Positions 41,821 to 50,469 of a stretch of 64,000 nucleotides of DNA are shown here, one piece after another. The position numbers and the translations under genes are program-made. This DNA comes from Sporosalibacterium faouarense (GTDB lineage: Bacteria; Bacillota; Clostridia; Tissierellales; VENL01), in contig NZ_JAETGO010000017.1 in assembly GCF_016765695.1 (NCBI RefSeq), positions 62,001 to 126,000 of the forward strand, written 5' to 3'. The notes below the pieces were generated by a model. The model saw only the letters and a program-made list of their open reading frames with translations. It did no database searches and was not told the origin of the DNA. Positions within the stretch are counted from its first letter, which is position 1, and every line of letters starts with the position of its first letter.

Positions 41821-43095
41821 TCAAGCAAGAATTTCTTTAAAAACTTCTTCTAAGTTAGCTATCATATTATCTATATCTTCTCTAGAGATAACAAGAGGTG
41901 GTTGAAATGCAAGAACATCTCTATTCAAACCATTTTTTCCAATTATAAATCCCCTATCTTTCATTTTTTCTAAAGTTGTATCCACAATATCTGCTGAAGA
42001 TAAAGATAGGTTAAAGGATTTAATTTGCAGGCCAAGCATAAGTCCGCAACCTCTTACTTCCTTAATAAATGGAAACTGTAGTTGTTCTAACTTTTCTTTT
42101 AAGTATTCGCCTAGATCCTTTGCTTTATTAACTAAATTATTTTTATCTATATAATTAAGCACACTTAATGCAGTTTGTGCTGCTACTGGGTTTCCTCCAA
42201 AAGTAGAGGCTGACGGCTTGGTAAAGGCTTTTGCAATTTCATCAGTTGTTGAAAAGGTAGAAATTGGTATTCCATTTCCTAAAGCTTTTGCTGTAACAAT
42301 GATATCAGGGACAATATCATAATGCTCTATACAAAACATTTTTCCAGTACGGCCATATCCAGTCTGAATTTCATCTGCAATCAATAGTACATTATATGAC
42401 TCTAGAAGCTTCTTTACTTTATTTAGATAACCTTCAGGATATTTAATTATTCCACCATTTCCTTGTATTGGCTCTATCAACATAGCAGATATATTATGAC
42501 CATGTTCTTTTAGTATCATTTCAAGCTGCTCTAAAGAGTTATTCATGGCTTCTTCATAGCTTAAGTTATCAGAGTATGGACGATCAATAAAAAAGATGTT
42601 TTCCTTAACCAAATTATCGTCTAATCGCCACATAGGTATTCCTGTAACACTCAAAGTTAAATGTGTTCTGCCATGAAGGCCACCATTTAAGGCAATAAAT
42701 CCACTTTTTTTGGTATATAACCTTGCTAAGGCCATTGCTCCTTCGTTGGCTTCTGACCCAGTCACACAAAAGAAAGTTCTTTTTATATCACCTGGGAAAA
42801 GTTCAGAGAGTTTTTCAGCAAGGATAACCATAGGCTGTGTTAGATAAATTATAGTTGTATGTTGTAAGTTACTTAATTGTTGGATAGTATCTTCTAGAAT
42901 CTTAGGATTTGAATGTCCACAATTCATAACTGATACTCCAGCGAAAAAATCAATATACTTTTTATTGTTTTCATCGAAGAGGTATTGCATTAATCCTCTT
43001 ACAATTTGTGGAGGCTCTTTATAAAAATTAGCTGTTGATGGAAAAAGGTATTCTTTTCTCTTTTCAATTATATTTTTAGGACCTATATAATTCAT
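41821..43095 (-). CDS. class III PLP-dependent aminotransferase
   Basis: Protein of 424 residues related to 4-aminobutyrate, ornithine and alanine-glyoxylate aminotransferases. Key parts: FFAGVSVMNCGHSNP, CVTGSEANEGAMALAR (phosphate binding), GGLHGRT, EPIQGNGGII, LLIADEIQTGYGRTGKMF with the PLP-binding Asp, and TAKALGNGIPIS with the Schiff-base Lys. The amino donor is unknown. It is the last gene of a five-gene reverse-strand operon, 10 bases after the U32 gene. Confidence 0.9.
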   Translation of the reverse strand: MNYIGPKNIIEKRKEYLFPSTANFYKEPPQIVRGLMQYLFDENNKKYIDFFAGVSVMNCGHSNPKILEDTIQQLSNLQHTTIIYLTQPMVILAEKLSELFPGDIKRTFFCVTGSEANEGAMALARLYTKKSGFIALNGGLHGRTHLTLSVTGIPMWRLDDNLVKENIFFIDRPYSDNLSYEEAMNNSLEQLEMILKEHGHNISAMLIEPIQGNGGIIKYPEGYLNKVKKLLESYNVLLIADEIQTGYGRTGKMFCIEHYDIVPDIIVTAKALGNGIPISTFSTTDEIAKAFTKPSASTFGGNPVAAQTALSVLNYIDKNNLVNKAKDLGEYLKEKLEQLQFPFIKEVRGCGLMLGLQIKSFNLSLSSADIVDTTLEKMKDRGFIIGKNGLNRDVLAFQPPLVISREDIDNMIANLEEVFKEILA

Positions 43096-43105
43096 ACTAT
43101 CACTC

Positions 43106-45046
43106 CTATTCTATATTAAGTTTATAAGATAGAGCACCTGCAGTGAAACCAGCTCTTGAAGATTCAATATTTGAATATAAATCTTTGCATTTTGATGGGT
43201 CATCTATAGCTGATTGGTAAATCATAATGATGTCTTTTAATTCATCAATAGAATAAGTTTGACCTTCAATTCTAAAGCATATTAGATTGTCAAAATTTAA
43301 GCTAGCTATATTAGGAAGTAGACAGAATTCTTTTGATGTAAATAAATGATTTCTTTGATTATTATCTATATAAACTGGATTTTCACCCTTATCTGTTTTT
43401 AATACTAATACATCGTTATCAACATACTTATTATTTTCTTGTTTAAATGTATCAAATACAGAGATATTTTCATAGAGATTATAGTCTAAGTACATTACCC
43501 TTAATGGACCATGAACAATTAGTTCAAGGGGGTTATTAGATAATCTAATGAATTTTGTCAACTCATTTATTTTCGTTTCTATTGATATAGTATGTTCATT
43601 CACACCTAAGCTTTTATAGAAGTCTATTGCTTTGCTATTATAAATATTTGCATTATAGTCGGTTATAATTTTATACTTATGACCATACTTTTTTACTGCA
43701 CCTAAATTTGAAACCAATAATCCATCTAAAATATCACCATGTTTATCCAGATACTGATCAATCATATCAAACTGCAAGTCATCCATCATTTGTGGTAAGT
43801 CAAGATAAAGTTGAGTAGAACCTTTAATAGCTACTAATTCCTGAAGTTCATCCGTTGTTATGAACTTATCTGGCATGAAAACCTCGCAAGGCAGGTATAT
43901 TCTATTTACGCCTAATTCTATACATAATTTAGCTTGACTAAAATTATTAACCTTTACTGATAGATCAGGTTTCTTAATAACTTGACTAACATGATCATTA
44001 TCTAGTTCATCTTCAATTTTGCTGATAACTTCATTTGTTAATTCAGGTTCTTCTATTGGCGTGGAAAAAACTTTTCCCGTTGAATAAAACTTTCCTGTAC
44101 CTTCATATCGTGTATTAATAAAACCTAGGTCAGGCTTTGAAAAGGCATAAGCTGTAGTAAAATCACGCTTTCTATTATTGAATAGATGTTTAGAATGTTT
44201 TGTTCTATTAAAACTTAAGGGATTTGCTATATATCTATCTATTGCTTCTCCATATGTATTAACTAAATCCACAATGAAGTCAGCATCTCTCATACGACCT
44301 TCTATTTTAAATGAGGTAACATTAGCCTCGATTAATTCAGGTATATGTTCATACATATACATATCTTTTGCAGCTAAAGGATATTTAGTTGAAAAGATAG
44401 AACCATCCTTTTTTATTAAATAAGGCCATCTACACGGTTTAAAGCATCTACCTCTATTAGAACTATTTCCCCAAAGCAAAGAGCTATAATAGCAGTTGGC
44501 ATCGTTGACCGCACATATGTCACCATGTACAAAATATTCGGTTTCGATATTTGTTTGAGTTTGGAGTAATTTAGCAGTTTTTAAATCCATTTCTCTAGAT
44601 AACACAACTCTTGATACACCAAAATCTTTTAGGGTTTTTATAAATTCAAGGTTATGTACATTCATCATTACTGATGAGTGTATCTCAAAATCACTAATAT
44701 TTTCTTCTTTGCAGATTTGCAAAACCCCCAAATCTTGAACTATTATACCATCGACTTGGATATCTTCTAAGAAATGTAGATATTCAATTGCTTCATCTAT
44801 TTCATAATCATTTAATAAATTATTAACCGTGACATATACTTTTTTATCAAGATTGTGAGTCATGAGCGTAGCTTCACGGATTTCATCATTAGAAAAGTTG
44901 AATCCTTTTCTTATCATTCTCATATTTAGGTTCTTACCACCGAAATAAATTGCATCACAGTTTGCAGTTACAATACTTTTAAAAATCTCCATATTCCCGG
45001 CAGGAGCTAGCAATTCTATTTTTTTACCATTAAAAAGTTTTGACAT
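43106..45046 (-). CDS. U32 family protein (PrtC/RlhA/UbiU-type fold)
   Basis: Protein of 646 residues from the ATG at 45046, behind GAGAGGAGT. The N-terminal U32 domain reads IELLAPAGNMEIFKSIVTANCDAIYFGG and continues with YVTVNNLLNDYEIDEA, SVMMNVHNLEFIKTL, CAVNDANCYYSSLLWGNSSNRGRCFKPCRWPY (a cysteine cluster that in relatives binds a [4Fe-4S] centre) and FKIEGRMRDADF. The C-terminal half is a second alpha/beta unit. Relatives hydroxylate RNA or quinone precursors, often using prephenate. Next to UbiA and UbiD genes a role in quinone-like biosynthesis is plausible but unproven. Confidence 0.82.
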   Translation of the reverse strand: MSKLFNGKKIELLAPAGNMEIFKSIVTANCDAIYFGGKNLNMRMIRKGFNFSNDEIREATLMTHNLDKKVYVTVNNLLNDYEIDEAIEYLHFLEDIQVDGIIVQDLGVLQICKEENISDFEIHSSVMMNVHNLEFIKTLKDFGVSRVVLSREMDLKTAKLLQTQTNIETEYFVHGDICAVNDANCYYSSLLWGNSSNRGRCFKPCRWPYLIKKDGSIFSTKYPLAAKDMYMYEHIPELIEANVTSFKIEGRMRDADFIVDLVNTYGEAIDRYIANPLSFNRTKHSKHLFNNRKRDFTTAYAFSKPDLGFINTRYEGTGKFYSTGKVFSTPIEEPELTNEVISKIEDELDNDHVSQVIKKPDLSVKVNNFSQAKLCIELGVNRIYLPCEVFMPDKFITTDELQELVAIKGSTQLYLDLPQMMDDLQFDMIDQYLDKHGDILDGLLVSNLGAVKKYGHKYKIITDYNANIYNSKAIDFYKSLGVNEHTISIETKINELTKFIRLSNNPLELIVHGPLRVMYLDYNLYENISVFDTFKQENNKYVDNDVLVLKTDKGENPVYIDNNQRNHLFTSKEFCLLPNIASLNFDNLICFRIEGQTYSIDELKDIIMIYQSAIDDPSKCKDLYSNIESSRAGFTAGALSYKLNIE

Positions 45047-45076
45047 ATTGACTCCTCTCATAACACAAATGTAGTA

Positions 45077-45832
45077 TCAATTAGTTGATGTAGCTTTCCA
45101 TTTACATAATGTTTCTTCGATAATATCTATTAATATAAATAGGGCAAAACCCAAAAGACTTATAACCACAATACCTGCATACATAGCCATATAGTCAATT
45201 CTCATCCATGAATCAAGAATATAATAACCAATGCCATATTGTGTTCCATAACCTTCTGAAAAGAACAGTATAGACAGTGCTGTCCCTATAGATAATCTTA
45301 GGTTAGTAAGCAGCGCAGGTAAAATAGCGGGAACTGTAATATTAATGAATACCTGTAATTTCGAAGCACCAAGGCTTGTTAAAGGATGGTAGGTTTCTGG
45401 AGAAATATTAAGAACAGCATCTTTCACCGCCACAATAACCTGGAATACTAATATAAAAACTATTAGAATAATTTTTGAACTATTTCCTAATCCAAATAGT
45501 AGCATCACTACAGGTAATAGAGCAGTTTTAGGTATAGGATATGTAAAATAGACTAAAGGGTTTAATAGCTTGCTACCTAGATTTGAATAAGCCATAATCA
45601 GACCTATAGAAATTCCTAATATTAATGCTATACCTAACCCGCTAAATATTCTATACAGACTGACAAGAACGTGGATATAGAGACTTTTACCATATAGATG
45701 GTTCATATTTAGATATACGTCTGTAGGTTTCGGCAATACTTTCATGCTAATGATGCTTGCAATAATATACCATAGAATATTGAATAGGATAAAGCCTTGT
45801 AAAAATGTCTTGATTTTTCTTAGTGACTTCAT
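45077..45832 (-). CDS. ABC transporter permease (SsuC/TauC-type)
   Basis: Protein of 251 residues with about six membrane helices and the binding-protein-dependent permease loop SLGASKLQVFINITVPAILPALLTNLRLSIGTALSILFF (EAA-type motif). ATG 45832 overlaps the stop of the ATPase gene as ATGA, a sign of coupled translation. It pairs with the ATPase and lipoprotein genes to form an importer of the nitrate/sulfonate/thiamine-precursor type. Confidence 0.9.
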   Translation of the reverse strand: MKSLRKIKTFLQGFILFNILWYIIASIISMKVLPKPTDVYLNMNHLYGKSLYIHVLVSLYRIFSGLGIALILGISIGLIMAYSNLGSKLLNPLVYFTYPIPKTALLPVVMLLFGLGNSSKIILIVFILVFQVIVAVKDAVLNISPETYHPLTSLGASKLQVFINITVPAILPALLTNLRLSIGTALSILFFSEGYGTQYGIGYYILDSWMRIDYMAMYAGIVVISLLGFALFILIDIIEETLCKWKATSTN

Positions 45833-46584
45833 AATTTCCACCCCTTTTTAACAACATTTCTTAGATGGGCAGAGAGTTTATGAAATTCGTTATGTTCTCT
45901 TAAATTCTTAGTATTAAAAAGTGGGTTGTCTATAATTTCAACAATAGTGCCAGGACAGTGAGACATAATTACGATTTTCTTTCCCATATAGATAGCTTCT
46001 TCTATGCTATGAGTTGAAAATACAGTGGTAGTTTTATACTGATTCCACATATCAACGAATAACTCTTGTGCTTCTTCTCTTGTAAGAGCATCCAAAGCAG
46101 AAAAAGGCTCATCCATCAATAGTAAATCTGGACTCATTATAAAGGATCTAGCAATAGCAGCTCTCTGCTTTTGTCCTCCACTCAGTTCTCTTGGATATCT
46201 ATCTCTTAATGAAGTAATATTTAACTTATCCATTATATAATCAATCCTCTCTATATGAGAGGAAGTGATAGCCTTTTCTTTAATTCTAAGAGATAGCAGA
46301 CAATTTTTATAAACTGTCTTCCAAGCTAGTAGGCCAAAATTTTGAGGTATGAATCCAATATCATGTTTCTTAGGGTTGATCTTTTTACCATTAAGAGTTA
46401 CTTGTCCCTGATAATCTTTTATAATTCCACTCAAGACATGTAAGAGTGTAGATTTACCACAGCCTGAGGGGCCTATAAGTGCATATATATCGCTGGAATC
46501 GACTTTCAAACTTATAGGACCTAGGGCGTGAACTGCTTTCTTGTCAGGGAGGTAACTAACAGATAGTTCATCTATTTCAAGCAT
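45829..46584 (-). CDS. ABC transporter ATP-binding protein (SsuB/TauB-type)
   Basis: Protein of 251 residues with Walker A GPSGCGKSTLL, Q-loop IPQNFGLLAWKTVYKN, signature ELSGGQKQRAAIARS, Walker B LLLMDEPFSALD and H-loop FSTHSIEEAI. Complete and probably active. It energises uptake by the adjacent permease. Confidence 0.93.
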   Translation of the reverse strand: MLEIDELSVSYLPDKKAVHALGPISLKVDSSDIYALIGPSGCGKSTLLHVLSGIIKDYQGQVTLNGKKINPKKHDIGFIPQNFGLLAWKTVYKNCLLSLRIKEKAITSSHIERIDYIMDKLNITSLRDRYPRELSGGQKQRAAIARSFIMSPDLLLMDEPFSALDALTREEAQELFVDMWNQYKTTTVFSTHSIEEAIYMGKKIVIMSHCPGTIVEIIDNPLFNTKNLREHNEFHKLSAHLRNVVKKGWKL

Positions 46585-46616
46585 AGAATACCTCCATAGT
46601 AGTACTAAAATTAATA

Positions 46617-47561
46617 TTAAATACCAATGTTATCTAACAAATCCTCTGGCTTAAGGTCTTTATTTATTAAATCATTTTGTGTAGCCCAATCAATAACAGA
46701 TTGTATCTCATCTTTAGAGGGGAGTTCATTTTTTCTAAATGTAGGTAGTTTGATTTCACCCTTCATTTCTTCAGGATATCCTACGATTTCAATAATTATA
46801 TCTTCGTATTCATAAATAGGTGTATTGTTGATATAGTCTACAGCTTCATTGTATGCTCTATAGAAAGCTTTAATTTCATCAGCTTTTGTGTCAATTGATT
46901 CTTGAGTAAAAGTAGTAACTGAAGGATAGAACCCTTGTTCCATAGCACTTCCTAAAAGAATTCCACCATCTTTAATAGCTAGAGAAGAAAATGGCTCTGG
47001 AAGTAATGCTACATCTACCTTATCATTTCTTAACATTTCAAGTCTGGTAGGAACAGGTGGAATCATAGATTTTTCGATATCATTAGGATTCATACCATTC
47101 TTCTCCAATATTTTATCAAGAGTATATTCGATACAAGTTTTCTCAGAAATGGCTATACTTTTGCCAATAACATCATCTAAAGTTTTTATTTCAGATTTAG
47201 GATTTGCTATAAGCATGAAGTCGCCATCAGTAACACCTGTAATTTTCACATCGAAATCTGCATTTTGATATAGGCTGACTGCTATTTCATCACAAATAAT
47301 TCCATCTAAATTTCCACCTTGAAAAGCTGCATCTCTATCTTTTGCACTCTTAAAAGGTTGAAAGTTAACTGTGATGCCTTCATCTTCAAAATATCCATTT
47401 TCAGTAGCCATAATAATTGGAATTGCATCCACTGAAGATATTGCCCCTATGTTTAAAGATTGACTTGAAGTATCAGTGCCCTTAGTTTCATTTGATGATG
47501 AACAAGCGGATAGTGATAAAATTAACAAACAAGAAACTAAAATCATAAGTACTTTTTTCAT
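46617..47561 (-). CDS. ABC transporter substrate-binding lipoprotein (NMT1/SsuA-like)
   Basis: Protein of 314 residues with a lipoprotein signal peptide ending LSLSAC (Cys at residue 20). The mature part has the NMT1/THI5-like pattern: DAIPIIMATENGYFEDEGITV, GGNLDGIICDEIAVSLYQNADF, NPKSEIKTLDDVIGKSIAIS, and DVALLPEPFSSLA. The ligand is unknown. No thiamine-pyrophosphate riboswitch is visible upstream. It is the first gene of the reverse operon. Confidence 0.88.
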   Translation of the reverse strand: MKKVLMILVSCLLILSLSACSSSNETKGTDTSSQSLNIGAISSVDAIPIIMATENGYFEDEGITVNFQPFKSAKDRDAAFQGGNLDGIICDEIAVSLYQNADFDVKITGVTDGDFMLIANPKSEIKTLDDVIGKSIAISEKTCIEYTLDKILEKNGMNPNDIEKSMIPPVPTRLEMLRNDKVDVALLPEPFSSLAIKDGGILLGSAMEQGFYPSVTTFTQESIDTKADEIKAFYRAYNEAVDYINNTPIYEYEDIIIEIVGYPEEMKGEIKLPTFRKNELPSKDEIQSVIDWATQNDLINKDLKPEDLLDNIGI

Positions 47562-48107
47562 TCTATTATCCTCCTATGTTTTCAACTAATGTATTTTTAA
47601 AATTGTGAGATTATGTAAAACCTTTGAAAATATTAAAACAACCCATGAAGCTTATTATATAACTATAAAAATGATTGTAATTATTGTATTATATTGAATA
47701 GATTCCCATACTTACTTCAAAATAAGTTTAACATAGATTTATAAAAAATAATAGTCCTTGTATTAATATCGAAAAGCATGTAAAAGGTATAGTTGATATA
47801 AGAATAATTAATATATTTTGATAATTGAATAGATAGAATATTAAAATTCTTTGATAGATCTGTAAGATTACAGTATTGATACAACGGTATTCAGTTACGG
47901 TAAGATTTAATTTAAGAAAAAAGCAAATCAATTTTGCATGAATATATTTAGTTTGTAGATATTCAACTTTCTCAACTAATTAAATTTATCATATATGTAA
48001 ACTATTGAAACTACTATTGAATAGATATAAGATTAGTATGGAGAAGATGATAAGAAAAAGTCGATTTTTAACAATCAATATATATCATAAAGAAGGTGAA
48101 TTTAGAA
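47562..48107. other. divergent control region between the importer and UbiD operons
   Basis: About 545 AT-rich bases that must hold promoters for both directions. For the forward genes, TTGAAA (48005-48010), 17 bases and TAAGAT (48028-48033) make a fair promoter. Apart from a good AGGAGGAT site for the lipoprotein gene, I see no riboswitch, RNA gene or strong palindrome. Confidence 0.5.
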
Positions 48108-49535
48108 ATGTATAATAGTCTTCAAGACTTTATAACAGTATTAGAAGAAAAGAAACAACTTAAGAGAATTGGTGTAAAAGTAAATAGTGATTTAGAAATT
48201 ACTGAAATAACCGATAGGGTGTCAAAGACATATGGGCCTTCACTATTATTTGAAAGAGTAGATGATTCTCCCTATCCTCTTTTGATCAATGCTTTTGGAA
48301 CAGAGGAAAGGTTAAATCTTTCGCTTAGGGTAGATAATATTGACTCGATTGCTGAAGAGATTAAAAACTTTATTGATAGGTATAATTACAAGAGATCTCT
48401 AAATAATATTCCTAATGTGACATATTTAGATAATATAATTCCTAAAAAAGTTGACAGCGCTCCTTGTCAAGAAGTTGTTGAAGAACCGGATTTGTCTAAG
48501 CTTCCTATTTTAAAATGTTGGCCAGAAGATGGCGGAAAGTCCATTACTTTACCTTTAGTAATAACTAAAGATCCTGAAACAGGTATTCAAAATATGGGTA
48601 TGTATAGGCTTCAGGTTTATGATAGTAAAACTACAGGCATGCACTGGCACTTACATAAGGATGGAAGAGAGGCATATAAAAAGTATAGAAAGTTAGGAGG
48701 TAAAATGCCTGTATCAGTGGCAATAGGAACTGACCCAGCAACTACTTATGCGGCTACAGCTCCCCTTCCAAAGGAAATAGATGAAATGGTATTTTCAGGA
48801 TTTTTGAGAGAGCAACCACTTGAAATTGTTAAGTCAAGAACAAATGATATATATGTCCCTGCAAATGCAGAGTTTATTCTTGAAGGGTATGTTGATGTAA
48901 ATGAGGAACTTAGAGAAGAGGGACCTTTTGGTAATCATACAGGGTACTATTCGTGCAAGGATTTGTATCCAGTATTCCATATTACATGTATAACTCATAA
49001 AAAAAATGCAGTGTATCCAACTACAATAGTAGGAAAGCCTCCAATGGAAAATTGCTATCTTGGAAAAGCTAGTCAAAGAATATTTTTACCTCTCTTAAAG
49101 ATTCAGTTGCCAGAGATTGTAGATATCAATTCTCCTATTGAAGGAATTTTTAATAATTGCCTTATTGTGGCTATGAGAAAAAGTTACCCAGAACATGCTA
49201 AAAAGGTAATGGATGCTATTTGGGGCATGCGTAACATGATGTACACAAAAATGATTATTGTAGTAGATGAAAGTATAAGCCCGCATGATTTATCTACAGT
49301 AGCTTGGAAGGTTTTTAATAATATAGATGCGAAGAGAGATATAGTTATAGTTGAAGGACCCCTAGATGCATTGGATAATGCTTCAAATATGACTAAATAT
49401 GGACACAAGATGGGTATAGATGCAACTAAAAAGTGGTATGATGAAGGACATGCTAGGAAATGGTCAAATGATGTTAAAATGACTGAAGATGTAAAGCGAC
49501 TAGTTGACAGGAGGTGGAAAGAATATGGTTTTTAA
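48108..49535 (+). CDS. UbiD family decarboxylase (menaquinone-type)
   Basis: Protein of 475 residues from the ATG at 48108, behind AAAGAAGGTG; the GTG at 48096 overlaps that site. Family signatures: LPILKCWPEDGGKSITLPLVI, NMGMYRLQVYDSKTTGMHWH, TAPLPKEIDEMVFSGFL, and EEGPFGNHTGYYS containing the conserved Glu of the prenyl-FMN active site. UbiD enzymes decarboxylate prenylated aromatic acids using prenylated FMN. No ubiX gene for that cofactor is visible in the window. It overlaps the UbiA gene by 11 bases. Confidence 0.88.
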   Translation: MYNSLQDFITVLEEKKQLKRIGVKVNSDLEITEITDRVSKTYGPSLLFERVDDSPYPLLINAFGTEERLNLSLRVDNIDSIAEEIKNFIDRYNYKRSLNNIPNVTYLDNIIPKKVDSAPCQEVVEEPDLSKLPILKCWPEDGGKSITLPLVITKDPETGIQNMGMYRLQVYDSKTTGMHWHLHKDGREAYKKYRKLGGKMPVSVAIGTDPATTYAATAPLPKEIDEMVFSGFLREQPLEIVKSRTNDIYVPANAEFILEGYVDVNEELREEGPFGNHTGYYSCKDLYPVFHITCITHKKNAVYPTTIVGKPPMENCYLGKASQRIFLPLLKIQLPEIVDINSPIEGIFNNCLIVAMRKSYPEHAKKVMDAIWGMRNMMYTKMIIVVDESISPHDLSTVAWKVFNNIDAKRDIVIVEGPLDALDNASNMTKYGHKMGIDATKKWYDEGHARKWSNDVKMTEDVKRLVDRRWKEYGF

Positions 49536-50385
49536 AAAGATTAAAACCTATGGAAGTTTAGTGATGTTTTCACATACTATTTTTTCTTTGCCATTTGCAT
49601 TTATTTCTATGTTAATTGCAGCAAATGGGATGCCAGATTTTAGTGTGTTCTTTTGGATAGCCGTTGCATTCTTAGGTGCAAGAACAGGTGCAAATGCAAT
49701 TAATAGACTAATAGATAAAAAGATAGATGCAAAAAATCCAAGAACTTCCAACAGACATATGCCTAAAGGAATTGTGAAAAATTATGAAGTTATTATTATT
49801 ACTGTAGTGAGTTTTCTGTTATTAAGCATAGCTGCATATATGCTTAATTCACTCTGTTTTATACTTTTACCAGTGGCAATAGTTTTGTTTCTTTTATATT
49901 CTTTTACTAAGAGATTTACCTGGGCATGTCATATTGTTCTTGGAGTAATAAGTGGAGGTGCTCCTGTGGGAGCTTGGATAGCTGTGACAGGAAGATTTGC
50001 ATGGATTCCATTTATTTTAGGAGCTGCAAATGCCCTTTGGGTTTCTGGCTTTGATATAATATATGGATCTCAAGATATAGATTTTGACAGAAAAGAAGAG
50101 TTGTATTCTATACCATCAGTGTTTGGGGTAAAAACTGCATTATTAATATCAAAGTTATTCCATATTACAACTTTAGTTATTCTTTTATTTATTTATTTTA
50201 TTGCAAATATGAGCTGGCTTTACTTAATAGGGTTAGGAGTTGTTGCGTGGCTTTTATACAAAGAACATTCTATGGTATCTCCTACAAATCTTTCAAATGT
50301 AAATATAGCTTCATATAGTATAAATCAGCTTGTGAGTATTGCGTTCTTAATATTCAGTACTGCAGATATATTTTTATTGAGATGA
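49525..50385 (+). CDS. UbiA family prenyltransferase
   Basis: Membrane protein of 286 residues with about eight or nine helices. The two Asp-rich motifs are NRLIDKKIDAKNPRTSNR (first, with N-x3-D-x3-D) and DIIYGSQDIDFDRKEELYSIP (second). It would attach a polyprenyl chain to an aromatic acid. The ATG at 49525 has ACAGGAGGTGG ahead and lies inside the end of the UbiD gene, so the two proteins are made together. The UbiA/UbiD pair parallels MqnP/MqnL of the futalosine menaquinone route. Confidence 0.9.
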   Translation: MVFKKIKTYGSLVMFSHTIFSLPFAFISMLIAANGMPDFSVFFWIAVAFLGARTGANAINRLIDKKIDAKNPRTSNRHMPKGIVKNYEVIIITVVSFLLLSIAAYMLNSLCFILLPVAIVLFLLYSFTKRFTWACHIVLGVISGGAPVGAWIAVTGRFAWIPFILGAANALWVSGFDIIYGSQDIDFDRKEELYSIPSVFGVKTALLISKLFHITTLVILLFIYFIANMSWLYLIGLGVVAWLLYKEHSMVSPTNLSNVNIASYSINQLVSIAFLIFSTADIFLLR

Positions 50386-50469
50386 TAATATAAGCAAATA
50401 TAGATTAGATCTTAAGCATAAGTAGAAGTGTATATTTAAATCTATCTAAAGAAATGAGGAGAGAAAAGA

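Noticed and set aside
46617-47561. MqnA-like menaquinone enzyme next to the UbiA/UbiD genes
   Set aside because: The protein has a lipoprotein signal and lies with a permease and an ATPase, so it is a transporter binding protein and not a cytosolic chorismate dehydratase.
47562-48107. TPP riboswitch for the NMT1/THI5-like importer
   Set aside because: No CTGAGA-type block or related structure is present on the reverse strand before the lipoprotein gene.
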